Shown: positions 25,407 through 32,618 of the stretch, piece after piece
Numbering within the stretch: position 1 is the stretch's first letter
Layout: every line of letters starts with the position of its first letter
NCBI GenBank assembly: GCA_033856515.1
Contig: JAWVEY010000040.1
Coordinates: forward strand, 11,598 to 75,597
Source: JALZKA01 sp033856515
GTDB taxonomy: Bacteria > Actinomycetota > Thermoleophilia > Solirubrobacterales > 70-9
Direction of reading: 5' to 3'
DNA: 64,000 nt
Notes under the pieces: model-generated
The model's input: the letters and a program-made list of their open reading frames with translations, nothing else
What the model was told of the DNA's origin: nothing
The model's database searches: none
Position numbers and translations under genes: made by a program

Positions 25407-26329
25407 GGTGCGTCCTCCGCAACTGGAAGGGGCACCGCGACGTCCTCCGAGACGGCGACGGCGAAGCGGTTTTCGAGCTCGTCGGTGCCGAGCAGTGCGA
25501 CGGCGCCGAGGACGCCGTCCTCGTCCGTACCCGTAGCGATCCATGTCGGCGCTCCCTCGCCGTTGCGGGTCGCGGCCAGCAGGCCTTCCGCGTCGCCGGC
25601 GGTCTCGGCGCGCTCGTCGAGAAGCTCGATGCCGTCATCGCCGACGCGGGCAAAGACGCCGCTCGCGCTCGGGCCGCGCTCAAGGAGGCCGACGGTCTGA
25701 TCCGAGCGGATCTCGCTCCATTCGCCCACGATGAGCCGCAGCGAGGGCCCCGGCTCCTCGTCGCCAAACTCTGTGACGACCGTGCTCGCACCGGCGTCGG
25801 CGAGGGCATCCTCGGCCGCCTCGCAGGGCGGCTTTGGCCCGGCGCAGACCACGCGGACGGGCAGACGCTCCGACCCAGCCGATGTCTGAAGGAACGGCTC
25901 GGGCCACGAGCCCACCACTGCGGGAACGCGCATCGCCTCGGTCCAGTCGCGGTAGTCCCACCAGATGCGATCACCCCCGCGAACCTCAGTTTCGGCCGCG
26001 CCGATGGACGACTCGACGCCGTTCATGTAGAAGAACCAGTCGGAGCTCCGCCCGCCTTCCGCTGTCCCGGAGATCCCTTCGATCGACTGCACGAAGCCGC
26101 CTCCGTAGCGGGTTTCGATCTCCGCCTCGCTGTCCAGCACGCGCATGACCGTCTCCGACTCCGGTGGATCTTCGCGCGTCGCTTCGATGAGCTCTTCGGC
26201 TCCGTAGTCGCGAGTCACGGTGAGCGTGGCCTCCCCCTCGCTCGAGTCGCCTGGCCCGAACCCGCAACCCGCGCCGGCCGCGGCCAAAAAGGCCGCGAGT
26301 GCCGGCGCGAGCATGCGGGCGTGACGCAT
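25403..26329 (-). CDS. DUF4430-domain lipoprotein (transcobalamin beta-domain-like)
   Basis: Exported lipoprotein of 308 aa. The signal peptide ends with lipobox AGAGC (Cys22). A DUF4430-type domain occupies about 35-140: LTVTRDYGAEEL, then FVQSIEGISG, then SDWFFYMNGVESSIGAAETEV and GDRIWWDYRDW. This is the W-Y-NG...GD-W-Y pattern shared with the C-terminal beta-domain of transcobalamin and intrinsic factor. The remaining roughly 160 residues are an alpha/beta region I cannot place (VRVVCAGPKPPCEAAEDAL, LRLIVGEWSEI). The ATG at 26329 follows the upstream DUF4430 gene by 2 nt. It likely presents the ligand to the ECF transporter; this is inferred. Confidence 0.82.
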   Translation of the reverse strand: MRHARMLAPALAAFLAAAGAGCGFGPGDSSEGEATLTVTRDYGAEELIEATREDPPESETVMRVLDSEAEIETRYGGGFVQSIEGISGTAEGGRSSDWFFYMNGVESSIGAAETEVRGGDRIWWDYRDWTEAMRVPAVVGSWPEPFLQTSAGSERLPVRVVCAGPKPPCEAAEDALADAGASTVVTEFGDEEPGPSLRLIVGEWSEIRSDQTVGLLERGPSASGVFARVGDDGIELLDERAETAGDAEGLLAATRNGEGAPTWIATGTDEDGVLGAVALLGTDELENRFAVAVSEDVAVPLPVAEDAP

Positions 26330-26331
26330 GG

Positions 26332-27249
26332 CTAGCTGTTCTTCACCTTCTCGCAGGAGTCCGAGATCTTGTCGGTGTTCTGGGCCTCCCGGACGACGTC
26401 CTTGCCCTTGCCGCAATCGATCAAGTCGGCGCCCTTGGTGCCCTTGATCTCGTCATCGGAGGCCGATCCGTAGATGACGATGCCCTGCGTCTTCGGGCAG
26501 TCGCTCAAGACGTCGGATGTGCAGACGTTGGCGATTGCCGAGGGCACGTCGTCGATCTCTCCCACGGCGCGGAGGACCTTTCCGCCCGACTCCTCGGCCG
26601 TGATCTCGACCTCGCCGTTCCCATCGGTCGGGTTCCCGTCCACGATTGCCCCTTCGGCCGGCTCCTTCGAGCCGTCGGGAAGGACGCGCGTGACCTTCAC
26701 GGTGAAGGGCTCATCGACCAGAGCCCGAGCCGGCGCCTTGAGTCGGAGCTCCGACGGAAAGCCGGGCTCGTCGCCCGTTGTCAGATACCAGAGGTTCGCG
26801 TCGCCGTTCTGGACCGGGATCAGGTCCGGCCCGGTCGACGAGGAGACGCCGTTGACCGACGAGTACCAGTACGAGAAGCCCGAGGTCTCGAGGCCTCCGA
26901 TGTCGCAGACGCCAAAGCCGAAGCCCTCGTCGACGAAGCCGTCCGTGATCATGAGCGGCTTCAGGTCGTCGTCCATCTTCGAAGCGTCGATCAACGCGCC
27001 AAGAACGGTCGGTTCCTTGACCTTGTAGCTCTCGCCGGTGGACGGGTTCGACGGACCGAAGCAGTCAGCCTCGACCGATGTCTTGACCCTGACCCACTCT
27101 GTGTACTGGCGATGCTCCGCGAGCGTCTCGCCGGTGTAGGAGACGACGCGGATATCGGTCCATTTGGACCCCTTCGCGTCGGCTGATGGTGCGGTGAGCA
27201 GGACAACGGTTGCGATTGCGCCGATGGCGGGCGCTACGAGCTTTCTCAT
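26332..27249 (-). CDS. secreted DUF4430-like protein with RTX-type C-terminus, first gene after cobalamin riboswitch
   Basis: 305-aa exported protein with a cleavable signal peptide (about 1-25, ending SADA). Residues about 50-160 resemble DUF4430 (TVLGALIDASK, FGFGVCDIGG, FSYWYSSVNGVSSSTGPDLIPVQNGD, LWYL). An Ig-like or fibronectin-like segment at about 170-235 follows. Residues 258-295 carry RTX-like nonapeptides (YGSASDDEIKG, KGADLIDCGKGKDVV) typical of calcium-binding beta-rolls. Cys63/Cys115 and Cys243/Cys251 could form disulfides. The ATG at 27249 has GGAAAGGGG upstream. It lies about 43 nt after the B12 box, so the riboswitch controls it directly. Confidence 0.82.
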   Translation of the reverse strand: MRKLVAPAIGAIATVVLLTAPSADAKGSKWTDIRVVSYTGETLAEHRQYTEWVRVKTSVEADCFGPSNPSTGESYKVKEPTVLGALIDASKMDDDLKPLMITDGFVDEGFGFGVCDIGGLETSGFSYWYSSVNGVSSSTGPDLIPVQNGDANLWYLTTGDEPGFPSELRLKAPARALVDEPFTVKVTRVLPDGSKEPAEGAIVDGNPTDGNGEVEITAEESGGKVLRAVGEIDDVPSAIANVCTSDVLSDCPKTQGIVIYGSASDDEIKGTKGADLIDCGKGKDVVREAQNTDKISDSCEKVKNS

Positions 27250-27292
27250 GAGAGAGCCACCCCTTTCCTCGAGGGTCTGTTGATTGGCGAAC

Positions 27293-27450
27293 CGCGGGAC
27301 AGGTCTCCTGGCTTCCGGCCTACCCATCGCGCCTTCCCGGTCGCCTGTAGGGCTTTCCAGTGGCTCACACCCGAGGTGTGTTGCGATGCGCTTCGCCGGT
27401 CACAGTGGCGGGACCGCGCCGGTTTCTCACCGGACTTCCCTTGACCACAC
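27293..27450 (-). promoter_or_regulatory. cobalamin (B12) riboswitch
   Basis: On the minus strand the whole aptamer is legible: GGGAAGTCCGGTGAGAA and an ACCGG return (P3 region), GCGGTCCCGCCACTGTGA, then GAGCCACTGG, and the diagnostic B12 box GGAAGCCAGGAGACCTG at the 3' side (about 27300-27316). It sits 43 nt upstream of the secreted DUF4430 gene. There is no U-tract before that gene. A short hairpin (ACCC...GGGT) can cover the GGAAAGGGG ribosome site, so control is probably at translation. High corrinoid should switch the operon off. Confidence 0.96.
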
Positions 27451-27514
27451 GGCCGTATGTACGCGAGCCATGCTACTCCTCGTTTGGGCGCACGCGCCTG
27501 CGAAGATGCGCTCG

Positions 27515-28894
27515 ATGCCCGACGAGAAGCTCCCGACGAGCCGGATCTCGCGCATGGCGAAGATCGGCCGCGCCACGGCGAACGTCGCCGTCCGCCAGGC
27601 CGGAACGAAGGCGGCGAACGTCATGCGCTCGGACGAGGACTCCGACAAGGCCCTGGAGCGGCGCCAGATCGAGACGGCCGAGCAGATCGTGACCGTTCTC
27701 GGCGGGATGAAGGGCGCGGCGATGAAGGTTGGCCAGGTGCTCTCGTTCGTCGACCTGGGCCTCGTGCCCGAGGAGTACCAGGAGGAGTTCCAGGCCAAGC
27801 TCGCAGCGCTCCGCGACTCGGCGCCGACCGTCTCGTTCGAGCAGATGTCGAAGGTGATCGAGCAAGAACTGGGCCAGCCCGCCTCGGAAGCATTTGCGGA
27901 GCTCGACCCCGCTCCGGTCGCCGCGGCCTCGATCGGGCAGGTCTATCGCGGCCGCCTCCACGACGGCCGCGACGTCGCGATCAAGGTCCAGTACCCGGGC
28001 GTTAACGACGCGGTCCGCGCCGACATGCAGAACCTGGGGATGCTGATGCGCCTGGCGAAGCGCATCACGCCGCAGATGGACGTCAAGGCTGTCACCGACG
28101 AGATCCGCGCGCGGATCATCGAGGAGCTCGACTACGAGCTCGAGGCTTCGAACCATCGAACGCTCGCCCGCCTCTACCGAGGCCATCCGTTCATCTACAT
28201 CCCGCCCGTCGTCACGGAGATGTGCCGCGAGCGCGTGATCGTCACCGAGTTCGTCGAGGGCGACCGCTTCGAGCAGCTCACCTCAGGTACACAGGAAGAA
28301 CGAGACCGGATCGGCGAGATCGTCTACCGCTTCTACTTCGGCTCGATGTACCGCCACCGCCGCTTCTCGGGCGACCCCCACCCCGGGAACATGATCCGCA
28401 TGGCCGACGGGAGGATCGCCTTCATCGACTTCGGCCTCTTCAAGGAGATCGGGCCGCATGAGATGGAGGTCGAGCTTGCGACCGGCCGCGCCGTCTCCGA
28501 GCACGACGCCATGGAGCTTCACCGCCTCTGGGCAGAAAACGGCTTTCTCCCCCAGCCCGACAAGGTCAGCCCCGACGAGCTCATGGCGTATGCGCTCGAC
28601 GCGATCTGGTGGTACGCGACCGACCAGGAGGCGCAGATCACCCGCGCGGACGTCCAGCGCATCGCGATCCAGGCGGGCGATCCCCGCTCGACCCACTTCC
28701 GCACTATGCGCCACCAGGACATGAACCCCGAGCACCTCATCGGCCGCCGGCTCGAGCTCCTGGTCCTCGCCGTTCTGGGCGAGCTCCAGGCGAGCGCCAA
28801 CTGGCACCGCATCGCCCGCGAGTGGATGTACGGAGACGATCCCGTCACCGAGCTCGGCGAGCAGGAGGCGGAGTTCCTGAAGAGCCGCGCGTGA
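27515..28894 (+). CDS. ABC1/AarF (UbiB-family) atypical kinase
   Basis: Protein-kinase-like family related to UbiB/ADCK. The family's KxGQ motif is in GGMKGAAMKVGQVLS, the Ala-rich loop is AAASIGQVYRG, the nucleotide Lys is in VAIKVQYPG, and the catalytic/metal blocks are GDPHPGNMIR and FIDFGLFKEI. No signal or clear membrane helix is seen. I use ATG 27515 (MPDEKLPTSR); ATG 27506 is possible, and the open frame further up lies inside the antisense riboswitch. A second paralogue sits at 58.0-59.4 kb. The substrate is unknown; lipid or isoprenoid metabolism is the usual context. Confidence 0.88.
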   Translation: MPDEKLPTSRISRMAKIGRATANVAVRQAGTKAANVMRSDEDSDKALERRQIETAEQIVTVLGGMKGAAMKVGQVLSFVDLGLVPEEYQEEFQAKLAALRDSAPTVSFEQMSKVIEQELGQPASEAFAELDPAPVAAASIGQVYRGRLHDGRDVAIKVQYPGVNDAVRADMQNLGMLMRLAKRITPQMDVKAVTDEIRARIIEELDYELEASNHRTLARLYRGHPFIYIPPVVTEMCRERVIVTEFVEGDRFEQLTSGTQEERDRIGEIVYRFYFGSMYRHRRFSGDPHPGNMIRMADGRIAFIDFGLFKEIGPHEMEVELATGRAVSEHDAMELHRLWAENGFLPQPDKVSPDELMAYALDAIWWYATDQEAQITRADVQRIAIQAGDPRSTHFRTMRHQDMNPEHLIGRRLELLVLAVLGELQASANWHRIAREWMYGDDPVTELGEQEAEFLKSRA

Positions 28895-29274
28895 GCCGAC
28901 TCGCGGCGGCGTTCCTCTTCCTCGCGGGCATAGTCCACGTCGTCCTTGGCGTGAGCGCGATCGCCGGCACGGCTCGCCTGGAGGTCAACGTCCAGGAGAT
29001 CGAGACCAGCTCCGTCGGCGGCGACCTCTATTTCGCGCTCGGAGTGACCGGGTTGATCATGACCGCGGTGGGCGTCCTCGAATTCGTCGCCGCGGGGTAC
29101 CTGTACACGCGGGGCGCGAGCGCGCGTCTGCTCGGACTCGTCGCCGGCTACCTCGCGTTGGGGGTCGTGTTCTGGACGATGCCGATCTTCCGCTGGGCAT
29201 CAGTTGCGACGATCGTGCTGCTGTTCAGCTCGGCGTACCTTTTGACGTACCGGGTTGACGAACCGCAGGGCTGA
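28891..29274 (+). CDS. small four-helix membrane protein, unknown function
   Basis: 127-aa protein with four predicted helices (about 4-24, 45-67, 75-94 and 98-117), no charged catalytic cluster and a short linker VNVQEIETSSVGGDLY after helix 1. It resembles the many DUF-type four-TM actinobacterial proteins, but I cannot name one. The GTG at 28891 overlaps the kinase stop (GTGA), so it is translated with the ABC1 kinase. Confidence 0.75.
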   Translation: MSRLAAAFLFLAGIVHVVLGVSAIAGTARLEVNVQEIETSSVGGDLYFALGVTGLIMTAVGVLEFVAAGYLYTRGASARLLGLVAGYLALGVVFWTMPIFRWASVATIVLLFSSAYLLTYRVDEPQG

Positions 29275-29311
29275 CCACGTCATGCCGGATTCAGAGTCGG
29301 GATCTCGACGA

Positions 29312-29734
29312 TCAGTCGTCTTCGAACTCGCCCGAATCGTCAGAGCCTGAGCTGCCGGAGCCGGAGCCGGAGCTGTCCGATCCCGAGCTGCCGGAGCCGG
29401 AGTTGTCGGAGCCGGAGCCCGAATCGTCCCCTCCGTGATCGTCGACAACCGGAGGGACGGTCGGTGGGGTCTCGGATTCCACAATCTCCTGCTGGGGCTC
29501 GCGAGCGCGCTCGCGGCGGTCATGTGCCCGCTTGCGGGCCGCCTCAGCCCGGCCGCGCCTGCGCTCCCTTGCGTCCTGTGAGGCCTCTGGCGGAGCAAGG
29601 GGCGCTGCGCTCAGAGGCTCCGCAGCGAGACCTATCGAGTCGCCCGACACCTCGTTCACGAGGAGCCCGATGCCAGCCGCTGCGAGCAAACCCAGAAAGG
29701 CGACGGCGGCAATGGCGAGTGCGGGGCGTCTCAT
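29312..29734 (-). CDS. exported Asp/Ser/Gly-repeat protein
   Basis: 140-aa protein with an N-terminal signal/anchor helix (about 5-26), a charged helical Arg/Ala/Glu segment (52-85) and a C-terminal acidic low-complexity tail of SGSGSD-like units from about 100. It has no enzymatic motif. The ATG at 29734 overlaps the stop of the sensor kinase (ATGA), so it is the fourth gene of a unit whose first gene also encodes an acidic Ser/Asp-repeat protein. Such tails may bind cations or act as flexible surface spacers. Confidence 0.75.
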   Translation of the reverse strand: MRRPALAIAAVAFLGLLAAAGIGLLVNEVSGDSIGLAAEPLSAAPLAPPEASQDARERRRGRAEAARKRAHDRRERAREPQQEIVESETPPTVPPVVDDHGGDDSGSGSDNSGSGSSGSDSSGSGSGSSGSDDSGEFEDD

Positions 29735-31134
29735 CGTGCTGCCACGCTAGCCGCGGCATGGTTAGGAGCAGGTAAAGGCAGGGTTACCTCTGCGCATAGG
29801 CCTCGCGGAGTGCGATTTCGAAGCTCGACCGTGCCCGACCAGCGCGCGGCAAGAGTGTCCACGATCGAGAGGCCAAGGCCGGTGCCGGCCGTGCTCGTGC
29901 CATCTCCTCGGACGAAGCGCTCCATCATTCGTCTCTCATCACCGCCGGCGAGGCCCGGTCCGTCGTCACACACCGAGATCACGCCGTGGCCGTCCCGTTG
30001 ATTCCACTCGATCGTCACCTCGCCGCCGCCCGGTGAGTACTTGAGCGCATTCTCGATCAGGTTGTCGAGGATGACCGCCAAGTCGTCGGGCGATGCGAGC
30101 ACGCGTAATCCGGGTGCGCCATCGATCTTGATCCGGTGGCGCGTCTCCCCAGCTTCGGCCTGCCAGCGATCGCGTGCTTTCAGAGCTGTCCTTTCCAGGT
30201 CGACCAATTCGGGATCCGGCCGGTCTTGCCCCTCGCGGGCCAGCACGAGCAGATCTGCGAGCAGGGTGGCCAGCCGGTCGATCTCGTCTTCGGCCGCACT
30301 CAGCTCCGTCCGAACGGCGTCCTCTCCCGACAGGTCTCCCGCGGCCTCCAGCCGCAGGCGCAGGCCCGTCAACGGTGTGCGGAGCTGATGCGAGGCGTTT
30401 GCGACGAACTCGCGCTGCGCCTCGAGGCTGCCTTGAAGCCGGGTGGCCATCTCATTGAAAGCGGTGGCTACCTGCCGCTGTTCGCGAGAGCCACTGATCG
30501 GAGCGCGCGCGCCAAGGTCGCCTGCCGTGACGCGCCGAGCTGTTGTCGTTAGCGATCCCAGCGGCCGGGCCAGGAAGCCGGCGAGCACCCACGCCACTCC
30601 GACGCCCAGCAGAAGGGCGACTCCCCCCGCGGCGATCAGCACAAGCACGTCGCCTCGGACGGCGCTGTTCACAGCGGAGACGCTCTGAGTCGCACGGACG
30701 GCCCCCACGGTTGTCCCGTTGTCGAGGATCGGAGCGGCCGTGAACAGGAGTTCCTCGTCGAGCGACTCGCTGACTCGGCGACCCTGGGCATTCTGCCCGT
30801 CGAGCGCGGTCGCCACCTCGGGCCGCGCCCCATAGTCCGCACCTTCGAGACCGCGCCCTGCCGAGTCGGCGATGACCTTGCCCTGCTCGTCCGTGACGAT
30901 CACGCGCCCGCCCAGAGCCTCCGCGGACCGCGCAGCGAGCCGGCGCAGCCGGCCCGGCTGATCCAACTCGTCCCCGGCGCTTGTCGCGATCAGGCCCACC
31001 TGGCCGACAGACTCGGCCTTGATCTCGGCGTCGACGCGGCGCGAGATGTTAAGCGCGAGCGGCAACAGAAGCGCGATCAGCACGATGAGAAGCGCATAAG
31101 TGAACGCGCCGAGCAGTGTGACCCGAAGGCTCAA
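29731..31134 (-). CDS. sensor histidine kinase with extracytoplasmic sensor and HAMP domain
   Basis: 467-aa kinase with TM1 at about 8-30, an extracellular PDC/CACHE-like region (35-160: RVIVTDEQGKVIADSAG, ELLFTAAPI), TM2 at about 165-187, HAMP (190-240), the His box FVANASHQLRTPLTGLR (His at about 249) and HATPase with DNLIENALKYSPGG, CDDGPGLAG and TGLGLSIVDTL. All motifs are intact. The start appears to be TTG at 31134, 3 nt after the regulator's stop. It partners with the upstream response regulator. Confidence 0.92.
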   Translation of the reverse strand: MSLRVTLLGAFTYALLIVLIALLLPLALNISRRVDAEIKAESVGQVGLIATSAGDELDQPGRLRRLAARSAEALGGRVIVTDEQGKVIADSAGRGLEGADYGARPEVATALDGQNAQGRRVSESLDEELLFTAAPILDNGTTVGAVRATQSVSAVNSAVRGDVLVLIAAGGVALLLGVGVAWVLAGFLARPLGSLTTTARRVTAGDLGARAPISGSREQRQVATAFNEMATRLQGSLEAQREFVANASHQLRTPLTGLRLRLEAAGDLSGEDAVRTELSAAEDEIDRLATLLADLLVLAREGQDRPDPELVDLERTALKARDRWQAEAGETRHRIKIDGAPGLRVLASPDDLAVILDNLIENALKYSPGGGEVTIEWNQRDGHGVISVCDDGPGLAGGDERRMMERFVRGDGTSTAGTGLGLSIVDTLAARWSGTVELRNRTPRGLCAEVTLPLPAPNHAAASVAAR

Positions 31135-31137
31135 CGT

Positions 31138-31848
31138 TTAGCTCTCGATATCCGATGGAGCCGCGAAACGGAAGCCCACGCCGCGAACCGTGTGCAAGAA
31201 GCGCGGCTGGACCGCATCGTCGCCGAGCTTCCGGCGCAACGCGGAGACGTGCACGTCGAGGGTCTTGGTCGAGCCGAACCAGTTCATGTCCCAGACGTCG
31301 TCGATGAGCTGCTCGCGCGTCACGACTGATCCCGCGTCGCGCATCAGGCGCTGCAGCAGGTCGAACTCCTTGCGCGAAAGGTCAAGCTCGTCCCCTCCGA
31401 GCGTCGCCGAGCGGCTCTCGGCGTCCAGACGCAGCTCGCCCACGACCATCGGCCCCATGCTCTCCCCGCGGGGAGCGGACGAGCGCCGCAGGACTGCGCG
31501 AACCCTGGCGATGACCTCCCGCGCGCTGAACGGCTTGACCACGTAATCATCCGCTCCGAGCTCCAAGCCGACCACGCGGTCCGCCTCCTCCCCACGTGCG
31601 GTGAGCATGATCACAGGGACGTCGCTAGTGCGTCTCAGCTCTCGGCAGACGTCGTAGCCGGACCCATCCGGAAGCATCAGGTCCAAAAGGACGAGGTGCG
31701 GCATGACCGAAGGGGCGAGCTCGAGAGCCTCGCCCGCCGTGCCGGCGACAGTCGCATCGAATCCCTCCCGCTCGAGAGCAGCGGCCAGAGGCCCGGAAAT
31801 CGAGTCCTCGTCCTCGACAAGCAGGATCCTCCGCCTCTCCATTGCCAT
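31138..31848 (-). CDS. OmpR-family response regulator
   Basis: The receiver domain starts RRRILLVEDEDSI with phosphoacceptor Asp56 in LVLLDLMLPDGSG, the conserved Thr in IMLTARG and the Lys in DYVVKPFS. The winged-helix domain shows LDLSRKEFDLLQRLM, STKTLDVHVSALRRKLGDD and TVRGVGFRF. ATG codons at 31848 and 31842 are both possible; no strong ribosome site precedes either. The open frame further upstream only mirrors the repeat gene next door. Confidence 0.93.
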   Translation of the reverse strand: MAMERRRILLVEDEDSISGPLAAALEREGFDATVAGTAGEALELAPSVMPHLVLLDLMLPDGSGYDVCRELRRTSDVPVIMLTARGEEADRVVGLELGADDYVVKPFSAREVIARVRAVLRRSSAPRGESMGPMVVGELRLDAESRSATLGGDELDLSRKEFDLLQRLMRDAGSVVTREQLIDDVWDMNWFGSTKTLDVHVSALRRKLGDDAVQPRFLHTVRGVGFRFAAPSDIES

Positions 31849-31921
31849 CAGGTGATCGTAGGCAGCGCCAAAAGCGAGGCGGCATCTGCCGCCCCGCTTC
31901 TTGGCAATTCCTGTACGGAGA

Positions 31922-32485
31922 TCAGTCGTCGTCGTCGCTGCCGGAGCCGCTGGAGTCATCGTCGCCTCCGCTGCCGGAGCCGCTCGAGTCGTCGTCGCCG
32001 CCGCCGGGGCCGCTCGAGTCGTCGCCGCCGCCGCCGGGGCCGCTCGAGTCATCGTCGCCGCCACTACCGGGGCCGCTTGAGTCAACGTCGCCGCCGTTGT
32101 CGTCGAAGGCGTCGTCATCCGACGGGACTCCGCCGGTCACGCCCGTGCACTCGGGGTCATTCGCGTGCTCCGCCTCGTCGCACGGGCCCGAGATGTCCTC
32201 ATCGATGTCATTCGGATCGGCCACGCCGTTGTCTTCGGGGTGGTCGCGCCCGCTCTGGTCGTCGGCACCGCCGCCGTTGTCGCCGCGGTCCTCACCGCCG
32301 GGCAGACAGCGCGGATCATTCGCGTGCTCCGCCTCGTCGCACGGGCCCGACACGTCCTCGTTGGTGGTGGTCGGCTGAGTAGCACTCGAGCCGGCCGGCT
32401 CGTCATCCGAGACCTGGGCCGCGACGATGGCGCTCCCCCCGCCCAAGACCCCGACGGTCAGCACGATCAAGATGATCTTTCTCAT
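31922..32485 (-). CDS. exported acidic repeat protein with (GGDDDSSGP)n tail
   Basis: 187-aa protein with an N-terminal signal helix (2-24), two copies of a SGPCDEAEHANDP-C motif (about residues 46 and 101), and a C-terminal 70 residues of 10-12-residue GGDDDSSGPG units. The repeated Cys pairs may form small loops. It has a strong ribosome site, AGGAGG, 9 nt before the ATG at 32485. It precedes the response regulator by 73 nt and mirrors the acidic gene after the kinase. Calcium binding is plausible but not shown. Confidence 0.8.
   Translation of the reverse strand: MRKIILIVLTVGVLGGGSAIVAAQVSDDEPAGSSATQPTTTNEDVSGPCDEAEHANDPRCLPGGEDRGDNGGGADDQSGRDHPEDNGVADPNDIDEDISGPCDEAEHANDPECTGVTGGVPSDDDAFDDNGGDVDSSGPGSGGDDDSSGPGGGGDDSSGPGGGDDDSSGSGSGGDDDSSGSGSDDDD
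31923..32100 (-). repeat. Asp/Ser/Gly codon repeat array
   Basis: About five degenerate tandem units of 30-36 bp (core GCCGGGGCCGCTCGAGTC on the plus strand) code for the acidic tail of the exported protein. A separate perfect 35-bp direct repeat (32157-32191 and 32316-32350) encodes its two Cys motifs. Array length is likely to vary between strains. Confidence 0.75.
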
Positions 32486-32618
32486 CTGTAATTCCTCCTG
32501 TCTAGTGGGTTCAGAAATGCGATGTGACGAGCATCGCGAACCCACTCCAGGTCTAAACCAGGCCAAAGACAGGAGTAAGGAAAGCTTTGGTTAGGGCTTG
32601 GTAAGGACCACGGAGGAC

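Noticed and set aside
27284..27514. Long N-terminal extension of the UbiB kinase
   Set aside because: It lies in the complement of the cobalamin riboswitch; homology begins after 27515.
31923..32100. CRISPR-like array
   Set aside because: Units are degenerate, in frame, without unique spacers, and encode an acidic tail; no cas genes are in the window.
31842..32378. Plus-strand Pro/Ser-rich repeat protein
   Set aside because: It is the antisense reading of the Asp/Ser/Gly repeat gene, which has a strong ribosome site and a signal peptide.
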